DNA of 64,000 nucleotides from Rhizobium phaseoli (GCF_010668805.1 NZ_WUFT01000013.1:155018-219017); one strand, 5' to 3'; numbered from the stretch's first letter, positions 23,881-32,510 are shown. Notes: generated by a model not told the origin, from the letters alone. Made by a program: numbers and translations.

Positions 23881-24963
23881 ATGCAATCTGCCGTCTCCGT
23901 CAAGGACCTGAAGATCGCCTATGGCGACCATACGGTGATCGAGAAGCTGTCGATCGATATCGCCCCGCGGGAATTCCTGGTGCTGCTCGGCCCTTCCGGC
24001 TGCGGCAAGTCAACGCTTCTGAGCGCCATTGCCGGCCTCCAGGACATTACAGCAGGCGAGGTGTGGATCTCAGGCAAGAACGTCAGCTGGGAGGAGCCGA
24101 AGGACCGCGGCATCGGCATGGTCTTTCAGTCCTACGCGCTCTATCCACGCATGTCGGTCCGCAAGAACCTGTCCTTCGGCCTTCGCGTCGCCGGTCTGCC
24201 GAAACCCGAGATCGAGGCCCGCGTCGCCCGCACGGCCGCCCTCCTCCATCTCGACGCGCTACTCGACAGGCGCCCTGCCGAGCTCTCCGGCGGCCAGCGC
24301 CAGCGCGTCGCCATCGGCCGGGCGCTGGTACGCGAAGTCGATGTCTTCCTTTTCGACGAACCGCTGTCGAACCTCGATGCCAAGCTGCGCAACGAATTGC
24401 GCGTCGAGATCAAGAAGCTGCATCAGCGCCTCGGCAACACCATGATCTACGTGACCCATGATCAGGTCGAGGCGCTGACTCTTGCCGATCGCATCGCCAT
24501 CATGCGCGACGGCGTGATCCAGCAGCTCGCTTCGCCGGCTGAGATCTATCGCCGCCCGGCCAATCTCTTCGTTGCCGGTTTCATCGGCGCGCCGGCAATG
24601 AATTTCATCGAGGGCAGGATCGAGCGCGCCGCCGCCCCGCCGCTCTTCCTGAGCAAGGGGCTCGCCGTCGATCTCTCCGGCTATTCCTTTAGCGCAGGCG
24701 CGGCGGAAGGTCCGGCAACGCTTGGCTTTCGCCCTGAGCATCTTGTGCTCGATGGGGCGGCAGGCAGCCTGCCCATCATTCCCGGCCGTGTTTCCGTCGT
24801 CGAGCCGATGGGTTCGGACGCCGTCGTTTGGTTCGACTGGGCGGATCAAAGCCTCTCGCTGAGGCTGATGGGCGACGTCACCCTGCAGCCCGGCGATGCC
24901 CTGGCTCCCGGGCTCGATATCGCCAAGGCGTCGCTCTTTGGCGCCGACGGATCGCGGCTGTGA
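23881..24963 (+). CDS. Sugar ABC transporter ATP-binding protein (UgpC/MalK type)
   Basis: A 360-residue ATPase. Walker A is GPSGCGKST, the signature LSGGQRQRVAIGRALV, Walker B VFLFDEPLSNLDAKLR and the switch His lies in YVTHDQVEALTLAD. Beyond residue ~235 it has the TOBE regulatory domain (LGFRPEHLVL). It energises the MalF/MalG-type permeases immediately upstream. Start at 23881 lies 8 bases after the permease stop. Confidence 0.95.
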   Translation: MQSAVSVKDLKIAYGDHTVIEKLSIDIAPREFLVLLGPSGCGKSTLLSAIAGLQDITAGEVWISGKNVSWEEPKDRGIGMVFQSYALYPRMSVRKNLSFGLRVAGLPKPEIEARVARTAALLHLDALLDRRPAELSGGQRQRVAIGRALVREVDVFLFDEPLSNLDAKLRNELRVEIKKLHQRLGNTMIYVTHDQVEALTLADRIAIMRDGVIQQLASPAEIYRRPANLFVAGFIGAPAMNFIEGRIERAAAPPLFLSKGLAVDLSGYSFSAGAAEGPATLGFRPEHLVLDGAAGSLPIIPGRVSVVEPMGSDAVVWFDWADQSLSLRLMGDVTLQPGDALAPGLDIAKASLFGADGSRL

Positions 24964-25043
24964 TGCCCCGTCCCGTTGTTTTCCCGCAATTGCCGGCACG
25001 TTGCGCGCGGTTTTGAGCAATTGCTCCAGGACAGGATTTGGAA

Positions 25044-26696
25044 ATGTCTGAGATTGTCTACGATGCGCTGGTGACCGGCTCCGGCGCGGCGGGTTCCTTC
25101 GCGGTCAAAGAACTGACGGCGCAGGGCCTTTCGGTGCTGCTTCTCGAGGCCGGCCCCGCCGTCGGGCCGAAGGATTTCGATCCCGCCCGCAAGAAGGCGC
25201 CTGCAAGCAGCATCAATATCTGGGAGCGTGCGCGGGCAACACTCAAGGGCCAGCCGATCCAGGCGCGGGCGGCGTTTTTTACCGAGCGCTTCAGCCACTT
25301 CTTCGTCAACGACCGCAAGAACCCCTATACCACGCCGAAGGGCGAGCCTTTCCTCTGGATCCGTGGCCGCCAGGGCGGCGGCCGCCTCCACAGTTTTGGC
25401 CGCGTGCTGCTGCGCTGGACCGATGACGATTTCAAGATCCGATCACGCGCCGGAAAGGGCGTTGACTGGCCGGTCTCCTATGGCGAACTGGCGCCTTTCT
25501 ACGACGAAGTGGAGACCTATCTCGGGCTCTACGGCAACAAGGACGATGTGCCGACCCTGCCGGACGGTGTCTATGCGAAACCGGCAAGCCTGACGCCCGC
25601 CGAACAGATCTTCAAGCAGGCGGTCGAAAGCCGCTGGCCGGGAAGGCACGTGGTCTCCTGGCGCTACATCGCGCCGGATGCCGAACGCATGCCGCGACCG
25701 CTCAGGGACGCCAAGGCCACCGGCAGGCTGACGGTCCGCTACGATGCCGTCGTTCGCCGCATCACCACCGACGGGAAAACCGGACGTGCCACCGGCGCCG
25801 AGTTCATCGATCGCAACACCGGGCAACTATCGACGGTCCGCGCCGCGACCGTGGTTCTCTCCGCCTCGCCGATAGAGAGCGTACGGCTGCTCTTGAATTC
25901 GGCTTCGGCGAGACATCCCGATGGGCTCGGCAACAGCTCGGGCGCTCTCGGCCGCTATTTCATGGACCAGCTTCCCTGCCTCGCCTTCGGTTCCTTTTCG
26001 AAGGCGAAGGGCTGGGCGCCCGATGGCTCCGCCCCGACGGATCCGTTCTACAATCCATCGGGCGGGATTTTCATCCCCCGCTTCGGCGAGGGCGATCCCG
26101 CCCGCGGCGATTTCGACTACCAGGGAAGCGTCGGCCGGGCACCTGTCTCCGGCGACACTGACGCGCGTCTCGCCTTCTTCGGTTTCGGCCGCATGCTGCC
26201 CTATGCCGACAATCGCATTACGCTCGATGTCAGGCGCAAGGACGCCTGGAGCATTCCCGTTGCGCATATCCGCTGCGTGATGCAGGCGGAGGAGCAGGCG
26301 CTGCTTCGCCGGCAGGAGGAGACGCTGATCGCCATGATCAGCGAGGTCGGCGGCGATCTTGAATTCATCGGTTCGCCCACCGGCCTCAAGGAGATGGGCA
26401 AAGGCGCCTTTCCCGAGGCCGATGCCTTCAGCCGCTTCATGTTCCGCAGCTGGTTCCGCAAGACCATGTGCATGGGTGCGGCAATCCATGAAACGGGCGG
26501 CGCGCGCATGGGTGAAACCTCGGAAGCTTCGGTGCTCAACCCCTACAACCAGGTCTGGGATGTCCCGAACCTGATCGTCACCGACGCCAGCGCCTTCCCC
26601 GGCAGCGGCATCGCCGGCACCACACTCACTGTCATGGCCCTGACGATCCGCGCCTGCCGAAATCTTGTCTCCCAATACCGGGCGGGACAGCTTTAG
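25044..26696 (+). CDS. GMC family FAD-dependent oxidoreductase
   Basis: A 550-residue GMC oxidoreductase. The FAD-binding GSGAAGSFAVKEL motif is at residues ~11-23, followed by VLLLEAGP. The C-terminal domain carries HETGGARMG with the catalytic-type His and the final IVTDASAFPGSGIAGTTLT block. No signal or Tat peptide is seen, so it appears cytoplasmic. ATG 25044 is preferred over TTG 25038 and has AGGAT upstream. It ends the sugar operon (19733-26696). With a TIM-barrel isomerase it suggests oxidation of a sugar at a ring position, giving a keto-sugar. Confidence 0.9.
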   Translation: MSEIVYDALVTGSGAAGSFAVKELTAQGLSVLLLEAGPAVGPKDFDPARKKAPASSINIWERARATLKGQPIQARAAFFTERFSHFFVNDRKNPYTTPKGEPFLWIRGRQGGGRLHSFGRVLLRWTDDDFKIRSRAGKGVDWPVSYGELAPFYDEVETYLGLYGNKDDVPTLPDGVYAKPASLTPAEQIFKQAVESRWPGRHVVSWRYIAPDAERMPRPLRDAKATGRLTVRYDAVVRRITTDGKTGRATGAEFIDRNTGQLSTVRAATVVLSASPIESVRLLLNSASARHPDGLGNSSGALGRYFMDQLPCLAFGSFSKAKGWAPDGSAPTDPFYNPSGGIFIPRFGEGDPARGDFDYQGSVGRAPVSGDTDARLAFFGFGRMLPYADNRITLDVRRKDAWSIPVAHIRCVMQAEEQALLRRQEETLIAMISEVGGDLEFIGSPTGLKEMGKGAFPEADAFSRFMFRSWFRKTMCMGAAIHETGGARMGETSEASVLNPYNQVWDVPNLIVTDASAFPGSGIAGTTLTVMALTIRACRNLVSQYRAGQL

Positions 26697-26807
26697 GCGC
26701 GCTTGGAACGAGAGAGGGTGAGGAACCGTTTCAGCTTTCGATCAGTGGTCGTCATATAACCTTCGTACTGGCGTGCTCCTGTCAAAAAAAGCAGGAAGGA
26801 AAAGCCC

Positions 26808-27722
26808 ATGTCTCAGAACCATCAGGACCAACTCAGCCGGATAAAGGCCGAAATCGCCGACAGCTTCGATGAAGAGCTGGAAATGCAGATGGAGGAAGAT
26901 CGGCTGGACGATCTGGTCGCCGAAGGAATGTCGGAAGCTGCGGAGCCGACGCTCGAGCGAAAGACCTATTTCCGGGAACTTTTTCGGCTGCAGCACGAGT
27001 TGGTGCGGCTGCAGGATTGGGTTCAGCACACGAAGTTGAAGGTGGTGGTGCTGTTCGAAGGCCGCGATTCGGCCGGCAAGGGCGGCGCGATCAAGCGGGT
27101 GACCCAGCGGCTCAATCCACGCGTCTGCCGGACGGTTGCGTTGCCCGCCCCGACCGAACGGGAACGCCATCAATGGTATTTCCAGCGCTATGTCCCGCAT
27201 CTTCCCACAGCCGGCGAAATGGTGCTCTTCGACCGAAGCTGGTACAACCGCGCCGGTGTCGAGCGGGTGATGGGCTTCTGCACCCCCGATGAACTCGAGG
27301 AGTTCTTCCGCTCGGTGCCTGAATTCGAGCGGATGCTGGTCCGTTCCGGAATCGTGCTGATCAAATACTGGTTTTCGATCACCGACGAGGAGCAGGAATT
27401 CCGCTTCAAGATGCGTATCCACGATCCGCTGAAGCAATGGAAGCTTTCACCGATGGATATGGAAAGTCGCGTCCATTGGGAGGAATATACCAAGGCCAAG
27501 GAAGAAATGCTGGCGCGGACGCACACCAAGGATGCACCCTGGTGGGTGGTGCAGGCGGTGGACAAGAAACGGGCGCGTTTGAACTGCATCGCCCATCTTC
27601 TCGAACAAATCCCGTACGAGGATGTTCCGAAACCGGAAATCGAGTTGCCGGATCGCATCCGCCATGCCGATTACAACAGGGCGCCGGTTGCGTCTGAAAT
27701 GCTAGTGCCGGAGCGCTATTGA
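26808..27722 (+). CDS. ppk2: Polyphosphate kinase 2
   Basis: A 304-residue PPK2 family enzyme that transfers phosphate between polyphosphate and nucleotides. The Walker A-type loop FEGRDSAGKGGAIKR lies near residues 83-97, the lid motif FDRSWYNRAGVERVMGF near 143-159 and the basic KRARLNCIAHLL near the end. The N-terminal ~40 residues are acidic and helical. AGGAAGG gives a good ribosome binding site. The length fits class I PPK2, mostly forming ATP or GTP from polyphosphate. It is monocistronic. Confidence 0.93.
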   Translation: MSQNHQDQLSRIKAEIADSFDEELEMQMEEDRLDDLVAEGMSEAAEPTLERKTYFRELFRLQHELVRLQDWVQHTKLKVVVLFEGRDSAGKGGAIKRVTQRLNPRVCRTVALPAPTERERHQWYFQRYVPHLPTAGEMVLFDRSWYNRAGVERVMGFCTPDELEEFFRSVPEFERMLVRSGIVLIKYWFSITDEEQEFRFKMRIHDPLKQWKLSPMDMESRVHWEEYTKAKEEMLARTHTKDAPWWVVQAVDKKRARLNCIAHLLEQIPYEDVPKPEIELPDRIRHADYNRAPVASEMLVPERY

Positions 27723-27791
27723 AGGTATAACCATACCGGCCTTCACTGCCGGATGACGAGCGGATTGCGGCGTCGCTGTGTTCTCGGCTCA

Positions 27792-27819
27792 GCTACACCA
27801 CGTGTGAGCGTGGTGTAGC
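27792..27819. terminator. Bidirectional hairpin between convergent genes
   Basis: A perfect 11-bp inverted repeat (GCTACACCACG and its complement, 6-base loop) lies between the convergent ends of ppk2 (27722) and the aldo/keto reductase gene (27845). It has no U-run. Its position suggests transcription termination for both genes. Confidence 0.55.
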
Positions 27820-27844
27820 GGTAGCTCGCGGCCTTTGAATGCGA

Positions 27845-28720
27845 TCAGGCGGCGATGTTCCCGATCTGGTTGAGTTCGTCGACAGCCTCATCCGGCAGAA
27901 CAAGCGCGGCAGCGGCGAGGTTTTCCTTGAGATGGCCGACGGACGAGGTGCCCGGGATCAGCAGGATGTTCGGGGCGCGGCGCAGCAGCCAGGCGAGTGC
28001 CACCTGCATGGGCGTGGCATCAAGGCGTACGGCGACATTGGACAGGCTGGACGACTGCAGCGGTGTGAAGCCGCCGAGCGGGAAGAAGGGCACATAGGCG
28101 GTGCCCTCGCGGGCCAGCTCGTCGATCAGGCGATCGTCGGCCCGATGCGCGAGATTGTACTGGTTCTGCACGCAGACGATCTCGGTGATCCCGCGCCCTT
28201 CGGCGATCTGCTTCGCTGTGGCGTTGCTTAAGCCCACGTGACGGATCAGTCCCTGCCGCTGGAGGTCGGCAAGCACCGTCAGGGGTGCTTCGATCGACCC
28301 TTCGGCAGGGCCATGAACATCGAACATGAGCCTGAGGTTGACGGCGTCAAGCACGTCCAGGCCCAGATTACGCAGATTGTCGTGGACTGCCGCCGTCAGT
28401 TCCTCTGGCGAGAAGGCCGGAATCCATGATCCATCCGCGCCGCGCCGTGCGCCGATCTTGGTGACGATGACGAGGTCGTCACGATAGGGATGGAGCGCTT
28501 CACGGATGATCCGGTTGGTGACGTGCGGACCATAGAAGTCGCTGGTGTCGATGTGGTTTACGCCGCTCGCAACCGCCTCGCGCAGCACGGCCAAGGCCGC
28601 GCCGTGATCCCTGGGCGGGCCGAACACGCCGGGTCCGGCAAGCTGCATGGCGCCGTAGCCGAGCCGTTTGATGCTGCGGTCGCCGAGATTGAAGGTGCCG
28701 GCCTGATCGATAATGGACAT
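27845..28720 (-). CDS. Aldo/keto reductase
   Basis: A 291-residue AKR-fold NADPH oxidoreductase. It begins after a short leader with RSIKRLGYGAMQLAG; the catalytic Asp-Tyr pair lies in HIDTSDFYGPHVTNRIIREA and the Lys in VIVTKIGAR. The cofactor end IPGTSSVGHLKENLAAA is present. At the position of the usual catalytic His the sequence reads NLRLMFD, which looks atypical. The start at 28720 is supported by GAGTGAG-like bases upstream; the longer frame overlaps the divergent LysR gene. The LysR at 28817 probably controls it. Confidence 0.9.
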   Translation of the reverse strand: MSIIDQAGTFNLGDRSIKRLGYGAMQLAGPGVFGPPRDHGAALAVLREAVASGVNHIDTSDFYGPHVTNRIIREALHPYRDDLVIVTKIGARRGADGSWIPAFSPEELTAAVHDNLRNLGLDVLDAVNLRLMFDVHGPAEGSIEAPLTVLADLQRQGLIRHVGLSNATAKQIAEGRGITEIVCVQNQYNLAHRADDRLIDELAREGTAYVPFFPLGGFTPLQSSSLSNVAVRLDATPMQVALAWLLRRAPNILLIPGTSSVGHLKENLAAAALVLPDEAVDELNQIGNIAA

Positions 28721-28787
28721 GATCTCACTCCTTTCAAGAGTTGACGACAAGATAGGCGTTGTCGGCGCGCCTGATAATTCGGTACAA

Positions 28788-28806
28788 TCCGCACAGGCTG
28801 TGCGGA
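28788..28806. promoter_or_regulatory. Perfect inverted repeat upstream of LysR gene
   Basis: TCCGCACAG-G-CTGTGCGGA is a 19-base perfect dyad ending 10 bases before the LysR GTG start (28817) and 68 bases from the divergent reductase start (28720). The single-base centre argues for a protein-binding operator rather than an RNA hairpin. Confidence 0.65.
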
Positions 28807-28816
28807 GTGGCGAACA

Positions 28817-29728
28817 GTGAAAGTCGATTTGGGTGATCTGAATGCCTTCCTTGCCGTGGCGCGGGCCGGTGGTTTTCGCGAGGGCGCGCGTGCAAGCGGC
28901 GGCAGTGCTTCCTTCCTCAGCGAGGCGGTGCGCCGGCTGGAGGCCGAACTCGGTGTGAGGCTGCTCAACCGCACGACACGAAGCGTCGTGCCGACCGAAG
29001 CCGGCAAAGGCCTGCTGGAACGGCTCGGCCCCGCCTTGACCGAAGTGGAGTCGGCGCTCGATGTGGTCAACGGATTTCGCGACAGGCCGGCCGGTGCGTT
29101 GCGGCTCAATGTGCCGGTCAGTGCGGCGCGGCTGGTGCTGCCCGCCATCGTTCCGCCATTCCTGGCCGCCTATCCCGACATTCGCCTCGAGGTGATCGCC
29201 GACGAGAGCTTCGTCGACGTGCTTGCTGCCGGGTGCGACGCCGGCATCCGTTATGACGAACGACTGGAGCAGGATATGATCGCCGTGCCGATCGGCCCGC
29301 GTGTTCAGCGCTTTGCCACCGCCGCTTCCCCCGATTACCTCGACCGCCATGGCCGGCCGCAACATCCAAGCGAGTTGCTCGGCCATGCGTGTCTGTTGGG
29401 CCGTTTTGCCAGTGGTGCACTGACGACGCCATGGGAATTCGAACGAGATGGCGAGGTGGTGCGCGTCGAACCTTCAGGACCCTTGATCGTCAGGGTCGGC
29501 GGCGCGACCGATCTTACCATCGATGCAGCGATATCGGGCACAGGGATCATTTGCGTTTTCGAGGACTGGCTGCGGCCGTATATTGACAGCGGCGCTCTCG
29601 AGCCCATCCTCGAACCATGGTGGCAGCGCTTTTCCGGGCCGTTTCTCTATTACCCTGGACGTCGGCTGGTGCCGGCGCCGCTCAGGGCATTTATCGAGTT
29701 CGTCAAGGCCACGGCCAATCAGGCTTGA
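28817..29728 (+). CDS. LysR family transcriptional regulator
   Basis: A 303-residue regulator. The N-terminal helix-turn-helix region reads LNAFLAVARAGGFREGARAS, then SFLSEAVRRLEAELGVRLLN and RTTRSVVPTEAGKGLLERL. The effector domain follows in the style of the CrgA/DsdC-like group (RLNVPVSAARLVLPAIVPPF). The start is GTG at 28817. It is divergent from the aldo/keto reductase gene and probably controls it through the dyad at 28788-28806. Confidence 0.92.
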   Translation: MKVDLGDLNAFLAVARAGGFREGARASGGSASFLSEAVRRLEAELGVRLLNRTTRSVVPTEAGKGLLERLGPALTEVESALDVVNGFRDRPAGALRLNVPVSAARLVLPAIVPPFLAAYPDIRLEVIADESFVDVLAAGCDAGIRYDERLEQDMIAVPIGPRVQRFATAASPDYLDRHGRPQHPSELLGHACLLGRFASGALTTPWEFERDGEVVRVEPSGPLIVRVGGATDLTIDAAISGTGIICVFEDWLRPYIDSGALEPILEPWWQRFSGPFLYYPGRRLVPAPLRAFIEFVKATANQA

Positions 29729-29744
29729 ACAGCGCTTCTACGCG

Positions 29745-30224
29745 TCAAAGCTTGACCTCGGCATTGTCGCCCATATCAGGTTTGCTGTTCGAGACCGCTG
29801 CGGCGGCCATCTTGATATAGCTGATGATCGTGCCTGGGCTGTCCCAGTATTCGGCCGAAGACGGGGTCATCTTGAGGATGCGGATGGAAGGATCGTCGGG
29901 ATTGTCCCACCACGCCTTGGCCGGCGTTGCCCATAATTCCCTGATCTTCTCGCGATCGTTCTGCACCTCGGCCGTCCCGGACACGGAAACATATTTCTGT
30001 CCTTTGGTGTCGGCAAAGGCGAGGCACACATTTGGCCAGCGGGCGATCTCATCATCCTTGTGGCTGGCCACATCGGTCAGAAAATAGACCGCGTTCTCGA
30101 GCTGCGCGGTATAGGCGGACATCGGGCGGGCGCGAAGATCGTCACCGCTGCGGGTCGTCAGCATGCAAAACCCTATTTTGTCGATCAGTTCCCATACCCG
30201 TGTCGCATCGTCATGCTCGGCCAT
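29745..30224 (-). CDS. Pyridoxamine 5'-phosphate oxidase-like general stress protein
   Basis: A 159-residue split-barrel flavin-binding protein of the PNPOx-like/general stress protein 26 type. Features are KIGFCMLTTRSGDDLRARPM, YFLTDVASHKDDEIARWPN and VSVSGTAEVQNDREKIRELW with KAWW later. The start at 30224 has GGAGA 6 bases upstream inside an in-frame ATG cluster. It probably binds FMN or F420-like cofactor; the reaction is unknown. Confidence 0.85.
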   Translation of the reverse strand: MAEHDDATRVWELIDKIGFCMLTTRSGDDLRARPMSAYTAQLENAVYFLTDVASHKDDEIARWPNVCLAFADTKGQKYVSVSGTAEVQNDREKIRELWATPAKAWWDNPDDPSIRILKMTPSSAEYWDSPGTIISYIKMAAAAVSNSKPDMGDNAEVKL

Positions 30225-30320
30225 CGTCATCTCCATTTGTGTGGGAGGAGACGAGGTAACCATTCGCCGAGGTCAATGTTCCGCAAACTCGACCACTGAC
30301 GCTTTCCCTGCGCTTGTTCC

Positions 30321-30515
30321 TCAATGCACGCTTGGAGTTTCCATGACGATTGCGAAGTCTTCGGCGACCAGTTCGCTGACAGCGATGAGGATTTCCTCGC
30401 GGGAAAAGCCAGAGGTCAATGCGCGTTGGATCAGATCCTGCAGATCTGGTTCCACGACATCGCGGCAATCCTCGAGGCGTTCTTCTGAAACGGTGAGGCT
30501 ATTGAGTTCGTCCAT
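30321..30515 (-). CDS. Small hypothetical protein
   Basis: A 64-residue acidic, mainly helical protein (residues ~20-50: LEDCRDVVEPDLQDLIQRAL). It ends with a predicted helix containing EEILIAVSELVAEDFAIV. A good AAGGA ribosome binding site supports ATG 30515. No known family. It lies alone between the flavin protein and rpsU. Confidence 0.6.
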   Translation of the reverse strand: MDELNSLTVSEERLEDCRDVVEPDLQDLIQRALTSGFSREEILIAVSELVAEDFAIVMETPSVH

Positions 30516-30572
30516 TGTCTGTCCTTTCCGGGGAATGTAGGTCATCGAAGCCTGGGAAGGCCGAGATGGCCG

Positions 30573-30806
30573 CTAACGGGCGGCCGCCCGCTTCGGCCCG
30601 GCGATCAGGCCTTCACGCTGCAGCTTCTTGCGTGCGGCTTTACGATGCCGACTGATCGCCTGCGCCTTTTGCCTGACGCGCCGTTCGGAGGGCTTTTCAT
30701 AGGCGCGCCGGTCCTTCATTTCGCGGAACAGCCCTTCGCGCTGCATTTTCTTTTTCAAAACCCTGAGGGCCTGATCGACGTTGTTGTCTCTGACGAGTAC
30801 CTGCAT
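30573..30806 (-). CDS. rpsU: 30S ribosomal protein S21
   Basis: A 77-residue bS21 protein: MQVLVRDNNVDQALRVLKKK, then MQREGLFREMKDRRAYEKPS and RRVRQKAQAISRHRKAARKK, followed by a basic tail. GGAG lies 8 bases upstream of ATG 30806; a longer frame to 30902 is rejected. Rhizobia often encode more than one S21 copy, some outside the main chromosome. It lies 26 bases after the small gene at 30833-30985. Confidence 0.95.
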   Translation of the reverse strand: MQVLVRDNNVDQALRVLKKKMQREGLFREMKDRRAYEKPSERRVRQKAQAISRHRKAARKKLQREGLIAGPKRAAAR

Positions 30807-30832
30807 TTCGAATTCTCCTATGTAAGGGGCGC

Positions 30833-30985
30833 TCAGCCGAGCTGCTCGGCGATGAGCGCCTGCAACTCGCGGCGGGTGAGAAGGCACGGAAATGGTTTCC
30901 AAGTCCTGCCAGCGCGGCGGACGGCCTCGTCACCCTCACGCGAGTTCACCACCGCAATCGCGGTGGCTGTCTTTGTGTCGTTCAA
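30833..30985 (-). CDS. Small hypothetical protein upstream of rpsU, TTG start
   Basis: A 50-residue frame with a TTG start at 30985 preceded by AAAGGA, 8 bases away. Protein: it begins NDTKTATAIAVVNSREGDEA and ends RRELQALIAEQLG with a charged helix. Codon use is typical of the surrounding genes. The stop is 26 bases before rpsU, so co-transcription is likely. A short inverted repeat (CCACCGC/GCGGTGG, 30951-30968) lies within its early codons. No family recognised. Confidence 0.55.
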   Translation of the reverse strand: MNDTKTATAIAVVNSREGDEAVRRAGRTWKPFPCLLTRRELQALIAEQLG

Positions 30986-31348
30986 AAAGAAATCCTTTAC
31001 CGGCCATTGCCGGCTTCATCGATTGTTGTGGATTTGACCATCGCGCTGCCTCAAGGGCGTGCGCCGATTCAGCCGATGTACAAGCGTCTCGTTCCCAAGC
31101 CGGCGACGGCTTCGACTTCCGCTTTAGCCCTAAAATAGTTGGCGGAGCGCGCGATTGCAACAGCTGACCCGGATGGCTCGGTTCGGCGCCCGGAATCATC
31201 CTTAGATATATTCATTGCTGATGTTCAAGTTAGCCGGGTATAGAATCGGTCGAATTTTCTTCAATTTGGCGTGAAAACGAAATTATTCGCCCAGGAAATA
31301 AGCAACGCCGATATCGGTGGCGAAATTAACCTTTCGTTAAATAACCCA

Positions 31349-31378
31349 TTGACTTGCAGTATTAATAGGTTGTTAAAG
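31349..31378 (+). promoter_or_regulatory. Possible promoter of the Rap-type adhesin gene
   Basis: TTGACT at 31349-31354 is a good -35 element. The AT-rich stretch ATTAATAGGTTGTTAAA follows at a distance allowing a weak -10 near 31372. It lies about 80 bases upstream of the start at 31434 in otherwise AT-rich DNA. The -10 assignment is uncertain. Confidence 0.35.
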
Positions 31379-31433
31379 GAGCCGCTCGCTGAGGTCGAAC
31401 CTGGCCCATCTATAACAATTCGAGGAGAGAGCA

Positions 31434-32147
31434 ATGGCTTCGCCGATACACGCAACTGATGATAGTGCAACATTTCTAGAAACTGACGTTATTTCCGGAA
31501 ATCTCCTTTCCAACGATACATCCGATAATGGCCACCTTTTCCTGCGCGCCTTCGACGGCGAGACCGTTGGCGCCAAAAGCGGCAACAGCCAGATCACCGA
31601 AATCCATGGCGACTACGGCACGTTCTTCGTCAAGCCGGACGGCAGCTACACCTATGTCCTGAGCGATGCTGCCAAGATCGGCTTTACCAACGGCGAATCG
31701 TACCAGGAAAAAGTTTCCTACAAGATCTCCGACGGCAGCGGTCATACCGACGTCGGCCTGTTCACCCTGAACATTCAGGGCGTAACCCAGGTCAAGCCGA
31801 TCGCAGTTGACGATGTCTACAGCTTCACCGAAGGCCATGCCATCGGCGGCAACGTTCTGGACAACGACATTGCCGGCGACAACGGCAAGATGTTCCTCCG
31901 CCAGTTCCTGACCACGAAGGTCGACGGCAACGCGAGCGCAACCACCGACGTTGCCGGCACCTATGGTACGTTCCACGTCAAGGCCGACGGCTCATTCACC
32001 TACGACCTGACGCACGACATCGCTGCTGGCGATCAGGTCACGGAAGTTCTCCGCTACTACAAGATCTCCGATGGTGACGGCCACACGGACACTGCCAAGG
32101 TGACCCTCAACATCACCGGCACGGATGCTGTTCCCCATATCGCTTGA
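31434..32147 (+). CDS. rapA2: Rap-type secreted cadherin-like adhesin (two CHDL repeats)
   Basis: A 237-residue protein made of two similar ~110-residue units (about 7-115 and 120-232). Each contains GNLLSNDTS or GNVLDNDIAG, then YGTF-VKPDGS/VKADGS and a YKISDG-GHTD ending. These acidic motifs suit calcium binding. Size and architecture match Rhizobium leguminosarum RapA2, a two-domain cadherin-like lectin exported by the PrsDE type I system and acting on exopolysaccharide in the biofilm. There is no Sec signal peptide, as expected. CGAGGAGAG supplies a strong ribosome binding site. A sister Rap protein rather than RapA2 itself remains possible. Confidence 0.8.
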   Translation: MASPIHATDDSATFLETDVISGNLLSNDTSDNGHLFLRAFDGETVGAKSGNSQITEIHGDYGTFFVKPDGSYTYVLSDAAKIGFTNGESYQEKVSYKISDGSGHTDVGLFTLNIQGVTQVKPIAVDDVYSFTEGHAIGGNVLDNDIAGDNGKMFLRQFLTTKVDGNASATTDVAGTYGTFHVKADGSFTYDLTHDIAAGDQVTEVLRYYKISDGDGHTDTAKVTLNITGTDAVPHIA

Positions 32148-32168
32148 TCTATAGATCAGCATGACACA

Positions 32169-32197
32169 ACGCCCGCCGCGCAATCGGCGGGCGTTTT
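32169..32197 (+). terminator. Rho-independent terminator
   Basis: A perfect 10-bp GC-rich stem (ACGCCCGCCG with its complement, loop CGCAAT) is followed by TTTT, 21 bases after the adhesin stop. This is the clearest intrinsic terminator in the window. Confidence 0.9.
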
Positions 32198-32321
32198 CAT
32201 ATTTCTGCCTCTCTCGATGCGGGACGTGGCGGCACCTGACATATTCGGTCGATATAATTCTTTTTAGCTAGTTCTTATAAATGCCGGGGAGGCGTAGTCT
32301 CGAAGTTCGGAGGACACGCCC

Positions 32322-32510
32322 TTGACCGAACACATCGAACCCAAGCAAATTGAGACCGATGAGCTGACGAAAGTCTGGTCCGTAACCGAGTACTGTGCTC
32401 GCCATCGGATAGATGCCGAGGAACAGGCGCTGTTGCTCAAACTTTTCGGGCCATTCGCGACCGCCTGCGAACTGCTCCACAATGCCAGGCGCGCACCGAG
32501 GTTCAGATAA
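32322..32510 (+). CDS. Small hypothetical protein, TTG start
   Basis: A 62-residue protein. It begins TEHIEPKQIETDELTKVWS and continues with VTEYCARHRIDAEEQALLLK, then LFGPFATACELLHNARRAPR. GGAGGA lies about 8 bases upstream of a TTG start at 32322. The helical pattern and clean codon use suggest a real gene. I do not recognise a family with a known role. Confidence 0.6.
   Translation: MTEHIEPKQIETDELTKVWSVTEYCARHRIDAEEQALLLKLFGPFATACELLHNARRAPRFR

Noticed and set aside
27845..29386. 513-residue version of the aldo/keto reductase
   Set aside because: The extra N-terminus runs opposite to the LysR gene and the true start at 28720 has the family N-terminus.
30807..30902. N-terminal extension of S21
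   Set aside because: The extension is not homologous to S21, and GGAG lies just before the usual start at 30806.
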